From Desulfotomaculaceae bacterium (lineage in GTDB: Bacteria > Bacillota > Desulfotomaculia > Desulfotomaculales > Pelotomaculaceae), in assembly GCA_028704035.1 (NCBI GenBank), contig JAQVLS010000062.1, positions 1 through 8,003 on the forward strand: DNA of 8,003 bases, read 5' to 3'. A model generated the notes under the pieces. The model saw only the letters and a list, made by a program, of their open reading frames with translations, made no database searches and was not told where the DNA came from. Made by a program: the position numbers and the translations under genes. Below are positions 1 to 6,576 of this stretch, piece after piece. The stretch's first letter is position 1. Each line of letters starts with the position of its first letter.

Positions 1-668
1 AAGGCGACATAATTCATATAAAAAGCGCCCGCCAGGCCGGTGAAAAAAGCGCTCGGCAACAGGGCCAGGTTTTTATAAAGCGTGGTGGGTATGCCCAGGG
101 AGGTAGCCGCGTCCTGGTCCTCTCTGATGGAAACCAGGTAATAGCCGATCTTGGAGTGCACGATCAGGTATGTCACCAGCAGGGTGACTGCCAGCATGCC
201 CAGCCCGGCGTAATAATAAATGATTTTTGACGTGATCGAGGGCATGATCAAAATTCCCTTGGCTCCGTTTGTAAATTCTGTCATATTCAAAAATACCAGC
301 CGGAATATCTCACCCAGCGCCAGGGTGGCCAGAGCAAAATACGGCCCCCTTAAACGGAAAGCAATGGCGCCGATGGGCAAAGCTATTAACATGGACATCA
401 CCGGACCCAGGATTAACCCCCACCAGGGAGAAAGACTATAGTGCAGGGTTAAAATGCCGGCAGAGTAGGCGCCTACGCCAAAGAAAGCGGCATGGCCGAA
501 CGAAACCTGCCCCGCGTAACCACTGAGAAGATTCCAGGCGGTGCCGATAGTCGCCCAAATTAAGACCAGGATCAGAATATGCTGCTGGTAAGGAGCATTA
601 ATAACCAGCGGCAACACAACTGCGATTAGAGCAAAAACAACTGTCATCAATATATTTTTGTTTAACAT
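1..668 (-). CDS. livM: Branched-chain amino acid ABC transporter permease LivM (partial, C-terminus outside window)
   Basis: This gene encodes one of the two membrane permeases of a Liv/HAAT-type importer that moves branched-chain amino acids or related compounds across the cytoplasmic membrane. I translated it by hand from ATG at 668; 222 codons are visible and the frame runs off the left edge. Family hallmarks are clear: the NLLSGYAGQVSFGHAAF block at about residues 46-62, RLRGPYFALATLA at 105-117, and an EAA-like ATPase-contact loop (GYYLVSIREDQDAA, about 185-198). Most of the protein is hydrophobic membrane segments. LivM proteins are usually about 300-350 residues, so roughly the last third is missing. 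The start is supported by GAGGTGAT six bases upstream, which overlaps the livH stop, so translation is probably coupled to livH. The exact substrate cannot be read from the sequence. Confidence 0.93.
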   Translation of the reverse strand, partial: MLNKNILMTVVFALIAVVLPLVINAPYQQHILILVLIWATIGTAWNLLSGYAGQVSFGHAAFFGVGAYSAGILTLHYSLSPWWGLILGPVMSMLIALPIGAIAFRLRGPYFALATLALGEIFRLVFLNMTEFTNGAKGILIMPSITSKIIYYYAGLGMLAVTLLVTYLIVHSKIGYYLVSIREDQDAATSLGIPTTLYKNLALLPSAFFTGLAGAFYMNYVA

Positions 669-674
669 ATTTTT

Positions 675-682
675 ATCACCTC
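675..682 (-). promoter_or_regulatory. livM ribosome binding site overlapping the livH stop
   Basis: On the minus strand GAGGTGAT lies six bases before the livM ATG at 668. It contains the TGA stop codon of livH (676-678). The overlap fixes the livM start and points to translational coupling of the two permease subunits. Confidence 0.8.
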
Positions 683-1563
683 TTCACTAAACTCCTTATA
701 CCACCCGGCAGGAACAAAAGCACCAGTATAAACATCACCAATCCGACCACGTCTTTATAGCCCATGGAAATATAGGTGGCGCCGAGAGACTCCGAGAGTC
801 CGATGACCAACCCGCCGATAGCGGCGCCCCAGGTGCTGCCCAAACCGCCGAGGATGGTAATGATAAAGGATTTAGCCGTAAACAGGTGTCCGACATCCGG
901 GAAAAGGTAAAACATCGGCAGGAGGAGCGAGCCGCCGGCGGCGGCCAGGGCCGCGCCCAGGCCAAACGTAATCATTGTGATTTTTGAAGAGTTAACACCC
1001 ATAAAAACAGCGGCGTCCCTGTCCTGCGAAGTTGCCCTGATTGACTTGCCGAGATCTGTTTTAGTCAGGAACATGTGTAAAAAGAACGTGAAAGTCATAG
1101 CAATGATGAACCCGATCACCAGGGGCACGCTTATCGACATGTCGCCGAGAAAAACTGTGTTCGAGGAATAGCTGGTGACGACCGAGCGGTAGTCGGATTT
1201 AAAGAACAGGCGGATGCCTTCTGTTAAGACCAGCATGATGCCGACCGTGAGCAGCACCTGGTTTTCAGGCAAAATAGAATCCACCTCAACCAACCGGTTA
1301 ATCATATACTTTTGAATAAGGCAACCAAGCAAAAACAGTACCGGCATAGCTATAAACATGCCAATATACGGGTCAATGCCATAATTTGTGGAACAGATAT
1401 AGGTCACATACATTCCTACCATTACCAGGGCGCCGTGCGCCAGGTTGATGATCTTCATCACACCCATGATCAAGGTCATCCCAATGGCGATCAGCGAGTA
1501 CATGCCGCCAAGCAGTATACCGCATATTACCGTCTGGCCGAATTTAATCCAAGCGTCTTCCAA
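676..1563 (-). CDS. livH: Branched-chain amino acid ABC transporter permease LivH
   Basis: This is the second permease of the Liv/HAAT importer, 295 residues, the usual length for LivH. It is a polytopic membrane protein with about eight hydrophobic segments. Family features are INLAHGALVMVG at residues 39-50, the EAA-like cytoplasmic loop GKSIRATSQDRDAAVFMGVN at 172-191 that should contact the LivG/LivF ATPases, and the glycine-rich ILGGLGSTWGAAIGGLVIG at 237-255. The start is a TTG codon, preceded at ten bases by GGAGGT, a strong ribosome binding site. No better ATG lies near it, since the next in-frame Met is residue 21, inside the first membrane helix. It follows livK after a 111-base gap with a stem-loop, and precedes livM by seven bases. 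Confidence 0.95.
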   Translation of the reverse strand: MEDAWIKFGQTVICGILLGGMYSLIAIGMTLIMGVMKIINLAHGALVMVGMYVTYICSTNYGIDPYIGMFIAMPVLFLLGCLIQKYMINRLVEVDSILPENQVLLTVGIMLVLTEGIRLFFKSDYRSVVTSYSSNTVFLGDMSISVPLVIGFIIAMTFTFFLHMFLTKTDLGKSIRATSQDRDAAVFMGVNSSKITMITFGLGAALAAAGGSLLLPMFYLFPDVGHLFTAKSFIITILGGLGSTWGAAIGGLVIGLSESLGATYISMGYKDVVGLVMFILVLLFLPGGIRSLVKR

Positions 1564-1616
1564 AGTTTACCCCACCTCCGTTATGCAAAAAAGCAAAAAG
1601 CGTTATTTGGGCTACA

Positions 1617-1644
1617 AACGGAAGGAGCGTTAGCTCCTTCCGTT
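1617..1644 (-). repeat. Perfect stem-loop between livK and livH
   Basis: A perfect 12-bp inverted repeat (AACGGAAGGAGC / GCTCCTTCCGTT) encloses a four-base loop, starting about 30 bases after the livK stop. On the minus-strand transcript no T-run follows at once, though T5 and T6 tracts occur about 25-40 bases further on. It is therefore not a standard terminator. Known binding-protein operons often carry such intercistronic hairpins, which protect the upstream mRNA or cause partial termination so that binding protein exceeds permease. That role is inferred here. Confidence 0.75.
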
Positions 1645-1674
1645 CTGCCGAATATTTAATTTAATACCTGAGTG

Positions 1675-2892
1675 TTATCTCTCGCCCCATTTCGGGACAG
1701 GGTAAACATAGCTGGCCGATTTAACGTCTTCCGGCCATATAACTTCCAGTTTCCCTTTTGACCACTGGACAACATAGGTATTGGGCTTGTTCTGGTTGGT
1801 GAAGCCGTCCCAGTCCTCGAACTTGATCGGCCCCATGATGGTCTGGATGTCAGTCTGCTTCAGAGCCTTCTGAATACCCTCGTTGGTCAGGTCGGTGGCC
1901 CTGCCCAGGGCGTCGGCTATTACATACATCGTGGCATATGCCTGCGCGCCATGGTAATCAGGCTCTTTTCCAAACTTCTGCTTGTATTTTTCAAAATAGT
2001 CCTTCGCGCCCGGCCAGGCAACGTTCGGCACCCACAGGCTGGTAGAAGCGACATAGTCCGAAGCAGCTCCGGCGTTTTGGTAGAACTCAGGCATGGTGTA
2101 CCCTGCGCCGTTACCGACAAAAAGCTTGGTGTTAAAATCAAGCTCTTTCATCTGCTTCACGATCATGGAGGCGTCCATGACATAGGAAGTCGCGAAAATC
2201 ATATCCGGGTTGGTACTTCTCAGGTTGGCCAGCATCGGCTTGAAATCGATGGCGCCGTGCTCGTAAGCCTGGTCAAAAACAATATTGATACCTCTCTTTT
2301 GGCATTCTGTCCGGAAACCTTTGGATGAAGATGTGCCAAAATCCGTGTTTTCAAAAATGATGGCCACGCTATGCGGATCGACTACTTTTTCCATCATATC
2401 CCAGAAAGCACCGGTGTACTTGCTGGCAGGCGCTGCGGTTCCCCGGAAAACATAGTTCCAGCCCTGCCTGGTAATGTCGTCGGATGATCCGGTAACAATA
2501 AGGAACGGTGTATTCAGCGTCTGGGCCGAGCCTGCTATCACGTTGGTGCAGGCGCTGCTGTAACCGCCGCTGAGCATAGCGACCTTGTCCTGGTTGACCA
2601 GCTTTTCAGTCGCGGACCTGGCCACGTCCTGCTTACCCTGGTCGTCTTCGTACATCATCTTAATCTCTTTACCGCCGACAGTAGTTTTACCAGCAGCCTT
2701 CAGCTCTTCATATGCCATCTCAAACGAATTCATTTCCATCTCGCCAAACATGGCCTCGCTGCCGGTCAGCGGCAGAATTACCCCGACTTTCACTGCGTCC
2801 GCGCTGTCGCCGTCACCGCCACAGCCGGTGGTAACGAGCGCCAGAAAAGATACAAGCAACAATACAGTTAATATCTTCCTATACTTTTTCAC
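1675..2892 (-). CDS. livK: Branched-chain amino acid ABC transporter substrate-binding lipoprotein LivK
   Basis: This is the extracytoplasmic binding protein that delivers the ligand to LivH/LivM, 405 residues. The N-terminus has a lipoprotein signal peptide: basic MKKYRK, a hydrophobic core, then TTGC with the lipidated cysteine at residue 24, followed by a Gly/Asp/Ser-rich linker. The mature part fits the periplasmic-binding family of Leu/Ile/Val receptors (type I fold). It shows VKVGVILPLTG at 34-44, YEDDQGKQDVARSATEKLV at 81-99, LSGGYSSACT at 107-116, DFGTSSSKGF at 184-193 and DFKPML at 216-221. The start is GTG, with AAGGAGG six bases upstream. Anchoring by a lipid fits a Gram-positive cell. 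Ligand specificity (Leu/Ile/Val, or amides or urea as in relatives) cannot be decided from sequence. Confidence 0.94.
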   Translation of the reverse strand: MKKYRKILTVLLLVSFLALVTTGCGGDGDSADAVKVGVILPLTGSEAMFGEMEMNSFEMAYEELKAAGKTTVGGKEIKMMYEDDQGKQDVARSATEKLVNQDKVAMLSGGYSSACTNVIAGSAQTLNTPFLIVTGSSDDITRQGWNYVFRGTAAPASKYTGAFWDMMEKVVDPHSVAIIFENTDFGTSSSKGFRTECQKRGINIVFDQAYEHGAIDFKPMLANLRSTNPDMIFATSYVMDASMIVKQMKELDFNTKLFVGNGAGYTMPEFYQNAGAASDYVASTSLWVPNVAWPGAKDYFEKYKQKFGKEPDYHGAQAYATMYVIADALGRATDLTNEGIQKALKQTDIQTIMGPIKFEDWDGFTNQNKPNTYVVQWSKGKLEVIWPEDVKSASYVYPVPKWGER

Positions 2893-3005
2893 TAATATCC
2901 TCCTTATTAAATAGATTTTTTATGTAACCATTAAAGTTGCCCTATTAGTTAAACACCATACCAGTTACCTTTTCACCAGATGCAAACAGTATAACAAAAT
3001 AACAA

Positions 3006-3026
3006 GTGATTTCTTTAATCACCTCC
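3006..3026 (-). other. Orphan Shine-Dalgarno-like GGAGGTGATT within a small hairpin
   Basis: On the minus strand GGAGGTGATT (3026-3017) is a near-perfect match to the 16S anti-Shine-Dalgarno sequence. Its GTGATT part can pair with AATCAC (minus strand, 3011-3006) across a five-base loop. The next possible start, a TTG at about 3005, is 16 bases away and opens only a ten-codon frame. It may be chance, or part of a livK leader. Confidence 0.3.
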
Positions 3027-3079
3027 ATATTGATATTTATATTAATATGAACCCAAATAATATCTTGCGGAGCATAAAT

Positions 3080-3091
3080 GTTATTAATAAC
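3080..3091. repeat. 12-bp perfect palindrome GTTATTAATAAC
   Basis: A self-complementary 12-mer about 190 bases upstream of livK. It is a possible operator half-pair for a dimeric regulator. AT-rich palindromes of this length can arise by chance, so the call is tentative. Confidence 0.35.
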
Positions 3092-3166
3092 GTTGAAAAG
3101 ATTTACGTGTTTGGTGTGTTTCACATATACTTTTTAGTACATATGACTTCCCTGACAGGCACTTAA

Positions 3167-3180
3167 TATTGTATACAATA
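3167..3180. promoter_or_regulatory. 14-bp palindrome TATTGTATACAATA, possible GntR-type operator
   Basis: This perfect 14-base palindrome has TTGTATACAA at its centre. It resembles the TNGT-N-ACNA pattern bound by FadR-type members of the GntR repressor family. It lies about 275 bases upstream of livK. The regulator is not encoded in this window and the function is inferred only from symmetry and resemblance. Confidence 0.4.
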
Positions 3181-3202
3181 ATCATTCATTTTCATTTTTA
3201 GC

Positions 3203-3227
3203 ATAATTATTATAACATAATAATTAT
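3203..3227. repeat. Perfect 11-bp inverted repeat around AAC
   Basis: ATAATTATTAT and ATAATAATTAT are exact inverted copies separated by AAC. The dyad is entirely A/T in its arms and holds TATAAT-like hexamers on both strands. It could be an operator covering a promoter, or simply an AT-rich cruciform-prone site. Confidence 0.5.
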
Positions 3228-3272
3228 ACGCCTCGTTAAAAAAATCACATGTTTTATCTGTATTCGGAATGT

Positions 3273-3307
3273 ATACTGAATACTTGGATACATGAATACG
3301 GTAATAC
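3273..3307. repeat. Five ATAC motifs at 7-8 base spacing
   Basis: ATAC occurs at 3273, 3280, 3288, 3296 and 3304, so spacings are 7, 8, 8 and 8. Several copies are preceded by GA or GG. Inverted GTAT copies flank the run at 3260, 3271 and 3309. The regular phase looks iteron-like and could be a multi-site regulator binding region, but no protein partner is visible. Confidence 0.4.
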
Positions 3308-3393
3308 AGTATGGTAAATTCATTAATGTGACATATAATTAAAATATTTTACTATCTCGACAGAATATCAGTCCTGGAGCTCTGGATTTCACG

Positions 3394-3424
3394 ATAAAAA
3401 GAGATGCCGGTAAGCGACGTCTCT
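3394..3424 (-). terminator. Rho-independent terminator of the ktrB/trkH pair
   Basis: On the minus-strand transcript AGAGA pairs with TCTCT. After one mismatch GTCG pairs with CGGC (one G-U pair) around a five-base loop CTTAC, and a run of five T follows. It sits about 70 bases after the stop codon at 3494. The stem is better on the minus strand, where the mismatch becomes a G-U wobble and the T-run follows it, which fixes the orientation. Confidence 0.75.
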
Positions 3425-3452
3425 CGAAAACCCTTCATATAATTGCATTTTG

Positions 3453-3478
3453 CCTGGCCCATGGGGTTTGCAGCCAGG
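3453..3478 (-). repeat. Second small inverted repeat after the ktrB stop
   Basis: CCTGGC and GCCAGG form a 6-bp stem with a 14-base loop between the stop codon at 3494 and the terminator. No T-run follows it on either strand. It may stabilise the 3' end of the transcript, or be chance. Confidence 0.35.
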
Positions 3479-3493
3479 ATGCTCCATCTGTTT

Positions 3494-4876
3494 CTAGCCA
3501 ACCATGATTTTTTCCTCAGGATAGCGCAAGCGTGTCTTTTGTTTGGCCCTAGCCATGGCGAAAGCCAGGGTCAGCGGGCCCAGCCTGCCCAGGAACATGG
3601 TCATAATTATTAAAATCCTGCCGAATACGGTGAGGTGGGGTGTTAAGTTCATGGTCAGGCCAACCGTGCCGAAAGCCGATGTCGCTTCAAACAATAACGC
3701 CAGAAAATCAGCTTTTTCTGTAATTGACAACAGCAGTGACACAAAAGTTACAAGACCGGCGGCAAGCAGGAGGATAGCCAGGGATTTGTTGATTTGGTCC
3801 TGTCCAATGCGGCGCTGAAAAACCTCGGTATTTTCCTTTCCCCTGATCATGCGCCAGACAGAAACAGCGAGAGCGCCAAATGTGGTGGTTTTGATACCGC
3901 CTCCGGTAGAACCGGGGGAGGCGCCGATAAACATCAAAATAACTATTAAAAACTGGGTGGCCGAGTGAAGCGCCCCTATATCAATTGTATTGGCTCCCGC
4001 CGTCCTGGGCGTGACTGCCTGGAAGTAAGACGCCAGCACCTTGCCCAGCGGGCTGAGGCCCTGCAGGGTGTTGTTGTACTCAAGAAGATAGATTATAATT
4101 GTTCCGGCTAAAATTAAGAAACCACTGACGGAAAGGACCAATTTTGTGTGCAGCTGCAGGCGGCCGAATTCCTTAAAATGCTTGACAATATCGACAATAA
4201 CACTAAAACCTATGCCGCCCAGGATGATCAGGGTGGTTATACAGAGAGTAACGGTAGCGTCACCGGCGTAAGCGGTAAGGCTCTGGAACTCGCCAAAAAG
4301 ATCAAAGCCGGCGTTATTAAAGGAAGATATGGAATGGAAAAGGCCAAACCACAAGCCCTTCTGCCAGCCCAGGTCATATGACCAGCGAAGCGAGAGAATA
4401 GCCGCGAAACTTACCTCAGTCACAAATGTAAAGAAAAGGACATACCTGGCCAGCCTGACAATCCCTGCCAGGCTGGTATAGTTCATGGATTCCTGGATGA
4501 TCAGGCGCTGTCTCAGGCCGATGCGGCGGCCTAAAAGCAGGTAAAGAAATGTCGCCATGGTCATAAAACCCAGGCCGCCAACCTGGATTAAGGTCAGAAT
4601 CACTATATGACCGAAGGTCGTCCAGTGAGTCCCCGTGTCCACTAATACCAGGCCGGTTACACAAACGGCGGAGGTCGCCGTAAAAAGAGATGTTAAAAAG
4701 TTTGTATCCTTCCCGGGCTGCACAGCCATGGGCAGTGTCAGCAAAATGGCTCCGAGAAAAATAATCGCGGCAAAGCCCAAGACCAGAATCTGCGCGGGAG
4801 TTGCCCGCAGCATAAATTTTCTCTTTCCTCCGCCGGTTCCCGAGAGGATGTACTCATCCCCGTCATTTATTTCCAC
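3494..4876 (-). CDS. ktrB: KtrB/TrkH-family K+ transporter subunit (downstream copy)
   Basis: This is a membrane ion-translocating subunit of a Ktr/Trk-type potassium uptake system, 460 residues, normal for KtrB. The four selectivity-filter P-loops all keep their key glycine: TSAVCVTGL (Gly75), SSFNNAGF (Gly190), TPRTAGA (Gly294) and SAFGTVGL (Gly406). The flexible gating loop FIGASPGSTGGGIKTTTF at 317-333 has the KtrB form. The C-terminus YPEEKIMVG is also KtrB-like. The start is GTG with GGGAG eight bases before it. It lies 55 bases after the upstream paralogue and before a terminator, so the two are probably one transcript. Ktr systems normally need a cytosolic nucleotide-binding KtrA ring, and none is in this window. 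The third P-loop ends in TAGA where TAGF is usual, a small deviation. K+ (or Na+/K+) transport is known for the family, not shown here. Confidence 0.92.
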   Translation of the reverse strand: MEINDGDEYILSGTGGGKRKFMLRATPAQILVLGFAAIIFLGAILLTLPMAVQPGKDTNFLTSLFTATSAVCVTGLVLVDTGTHWTTFGHIVILTLIQVGGLGFMTMATFLYLLLGRRIGLRQRLIIQESMNYTSLAGIVRLARYVLFFTFVTEVSFAAILSLRWSYDLGWQKGLWFGLFHSISSFNNAGFDLFGEFQSLTAYAGDATVTLCITTLIILGGIGFSVIVDIVKHFKEFGRLQLHTKLVLSVSGFLILAGTIIIYLLEYNNTLQGLSPLGKVLASYFQAVTPRTAGANTIDIGALHSATQFLIVILMFIGASPGSTGGGIKTTTFGALAVSVWRMIRGKENTEVFQRRIGQDQINKSLAILLLAAGLVTFVSLLLSITEKADFLALLFEATSAFGTVGLTMNLTPHLTVFGRILIIMTMFLGRLGPLTLAFAMARAKQKTRLRYPEEKIMVG

Positions 4877-4931
4877 GGTTATTTCTCCCGCACATCATCA
4901 TTAATTAAGTATAGCCTTGGTGTAAAACAGA

Positions 4932-6308
4932 TCAGCCCACAATAATATGCTCTTTTACGTAATGATACCTATCCTCCGGTTTCCGCCTGCGAAACAAAAA
5001 CAATAAGGTGACGAGGCCGATACGGCCGATAAACATAACCGTAATAATAATCATTTTGCCTGCTGTGGAAAGATCGCCGGTTATGCCCATGGAAAGTCCG
5101 GTTGTGCCGAAAGCGGAACAGACCTCAAAAAGAATTTCCATGGTTGAAAAATCTTCAATGACCGAGAGTATAATAACAGCAGCCACCACCAGCATCACAG
5201 CCACGAAAAAAACTGTAAACGCTTTTATAATGTCCTCCTGAAAGAGTTCCCGGTGGAAGACTTTAACACTTACCCTTCCTTTTAAAAGTGCCAGCATGCT
5301 GAGTATTAACACGGCGAAAGTAGTTGTCCTAATGCCTCCGCCGCAGCTGCTGGGCGAAGCTCCAATAAACATCAAAAGGCAAAAAAACAACAGTGTTGCA
5401 GAGTGATACGCACTGACATCCACCAGACTGAAGCCGCCGCTTTTGGTAGTCAGGGACTGAAAAAGGGACACTGTAATCTTTTGGTACCAGGGCATTCCGG
5501 CCAGCGTGCCGTGTTGTTCGGACAGCAGCACAAAAACAAAACCGGCCAGAAGTAGCACAAAGAAAGTGATCGTGGTTATCTTGGTGTAAAGGGAAAACCT
5601 GAGCCTTCTATGTTTGCGCCAGGAAATAATGTTGGAGTTCACCTCCAGAAGCACGGGAAAACCGATGGCCCCCGCTAGCAGTAATAAGCCAATCACGCTT
5701 TTTAACACATAATCCTGCTGAAAACCCTGCAGGCTGTTACCGAAAAGATCAAAACCGCAGTTCGTAAAACCTGAAATACTGTGAAAAAGGCCCGCACTCA
5801 GCGCGCTGATAAAAGGCGCCTGGTATTCATTCGTGAAGTGAACGGTTAGGACCAGCGTGCCCAACAGTTCGAAGAGGACAGCTGCTTTAAAGATGAAAAG
5901 GGCTAGATAAACCATCCCCTGCAGGGACGGCTGGTTCTGGTCCGCGGTGATCATCATTCGTTCCCGGAGGCTGATCTGGTTTCCCCGCATGACAAACACC
6001 AGGGTACCCAGGGTCATGATACCGATACCCCCGAACTGCATCAGAAAAGCCAGGATGCATCGGCCGGTTGTGCTGAAGGTGCTTCCCGTGTCAACGGCGG
6101 TGAGCCCGGTAACGCTGATGGCGCTGGTAGCCGTAAAAAGGGCGTCGACCAGGCTGAACTCTACACCTGGCTGCAGCGAGAAAGGCAGGCTGATAAGCGC
6201 TGTTCCCAAAGCCGTAAACAGCAGATATCCCATTACAATCAGATAAACCGGGCTTACAGTCAACTTTTTTCTTTTTAATTCCTTCAGATATAAATCCTGT
6301 TTTCCCAA
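4932..6308 (-). CDS. KtrB/TrkH-family K+ transporter subunit (upstream, diverged copy)
   Basis: This is a second KtrB-type subunit, about 458 residues. The four P-loops keep their glycines: TSAISVTGL, SGFTNCGF, TTKSGGF and SAFGTTGL (Gly70, Gly187, Gly294, Gly406, numbered from the TTG at 6314). The third loop has TTKSGG where the family usually has TPRTAG, so the conserved Arg is replaced by a Lys one position earlier. The gating loop is FIGASPSSCGGGIRTTTF, also modified. The C-terminus EHIIVG matches the EKIMVG of its neighbour. I chose the TTG at 6308 because GGGAG (6315-6319) is six bases before it. The in-frame TTG at 6314 touches that ribosome binding site, and the next Met is residue 28. 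The gene is first in the probable two-gene operon. Altered selectivity or a non-equivalent heteromer partner is possible but is inference. Confidence 0.9.
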   Translation of the reverse strand: MGKQDLYLKELKRKKLTVSPVYLIVMGYLLFTALGTALISLPFSLQPGVEFSLVDALFTATSAISVTGLTAVDTGSTFSTTGRCILAFLMQFGGIGIMTLGTLVFVMRGNQISLRERMMITADQNQPSLQGMVYLALFIFKAAVLFELLGTLVLTVHFTNEYQAPFISALSAGLFHSISGFTNCGFDLFGNSLQGFQQDYVLKSVIGLLLLAGAIGFPVLLEVNSNIISWRKHRRLRFSLYTKITTITFFVLLLAGFVFVLLSEQHGTLAGMPWYQKITVSLFQSLTTKSGGFSLVDVSAYHSATLLFFCLLMFIGASPSSCGGGIRTTTFAVLILSMLALLKGRVSVKVFHRELFQEDIIKAFTVFFVAVMLVVAAVIILSVIEDFSTMEILFEVCSAFGTTGLSMGITGDLSTAGKMIIITVMFIGRIGLVTLLFLFRRRKPEDRYHYVKEHIIVG

Positions 6309-6314
6309 AAACAA

Positions 6315-6319
6315 CTCCC
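6315..6319 (-). promoter_or_regulatory. Ribosome binding site deciding the upstream ktrB start
   Basis: GGGAG on the minus strand abuts the TTG at 6314 with no spacer and lies six bases from the TTG at 6308. The later TTG is therefore the likelier initiation codon. Confidence 0.6.
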
Positions 6320-6379
6320 GCCTAACTATACGCAGACTGTATTGTTTATTGTTTGCCTAAAAAAGATATTAAAACAAAC

Positions 6380-6413
6380 AAAAATCCCGGCAAAAAAGAT
6401 CATAAGCACCGGG
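6380..6413 (-). other. Leader hairpin with T-rich tail upstream of the ktrB pair
   Basis: On the minus strand CCCGG and CCGGG form a 5-bp stem, extendable by G-U pairs, with a loop of about 18 bases, followed by ATTTTTGTTTG. It sits inside the presumed leader between the candidate promoter and the start at 6308. It could act as a weak attenuator. The long loop and short stem make it a poor intrinsic terminator. I found no ydaO (c-di-AMP) riboswitch consensus here, although such elements often precede ktr genes in Firmicutes. Confidence 0.3.
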
Positions 6414-6444
6414 TTTTGGACATATCAAATACACATATTAATAT

Positions 6445-6472
6445 ATTATAAATCCGCAGTTAAAAAATACAA
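6445..6472 (-). promoter_or_regulatory. Candidate sigma-A promoter for the ktrB pair
   Basis: A perfect TATAAT -10 (6450-6445) has TTGTAT 16 bases upstream as a -35 with only the TTG matching well. Transcription would begin near 6438 and leave a leader of about 130 bases. The location fits, but AT-rich DNA gives many TATAAT matches. Confidence 0.45.
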
Positions 6473-6576
6473 GTGTTATTTTAAATAAGAGATATTGCTT
6501 TAATTTTAATTCCGGCAGGATTTTATCTAACAAAAGACGAATACCACTTTAATAAAATTTACCACACTTAACATAG

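Larger units (their letters stand above)
2893..3392. other. AT-rich livK upstream region, no gene seen
   Basis: About 500 bases of AT-rich DNA lie between the livK start and the terminator of the potassium-transporter genes. I read both strands and saw no open frame with a plausible start and ribosome binding site. A 27-codon minus-strand frame from ATG at 3028 lacks a ribosome binding site. The stretch is rich in dyads and short repeats, listed separately, as expected of an operator region. I could not assign a convincing -35/-10 pair for livK. A TATACT at about 2990-2995 on the minus strand has no good -35 partner. Confidence 0.6.

Noticed and set aside
1312..1659. Plus-strand 115-codon open frame across livH
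   Set aside because: Antisense to LivH, with low-complexity composition and no family resemblance; a shadow frame.
1951..2328. Plus-strand 125-codon open frame inside livK
   Set aside because: Antisense to a well-supported LivK coding region with no supporting start signals.
2945..3028. Minus-strand 27-codon frame upstream of livK
   Set aside because: No ribosome binding site precedes its ATG, and it has no recognisable motif; the strong GGAGG lies inside it rather than before it.
2893..3493. CRISPR array or mobile-element remnant in the AT-rich spacer
   Set aside because: Repeats are only four bases long with 7-8 base spacing, and there are no long direct repeats, transposase fragments or target-site duplications.
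4148..4381. Plus-strand 77-codon open frame inside the downstream ktrB
   Set aside because: It lies wholly antisense to a clear KtrB coding region, has no ribosome binding site and no recognisable protein features.
6309..6480. Possible ydaO/c-di-AMP riboswitch before the ktrB pair
   Set aside because: The conserved blocks of that riboswitch are not visible and the leader is shorter than the usual element.
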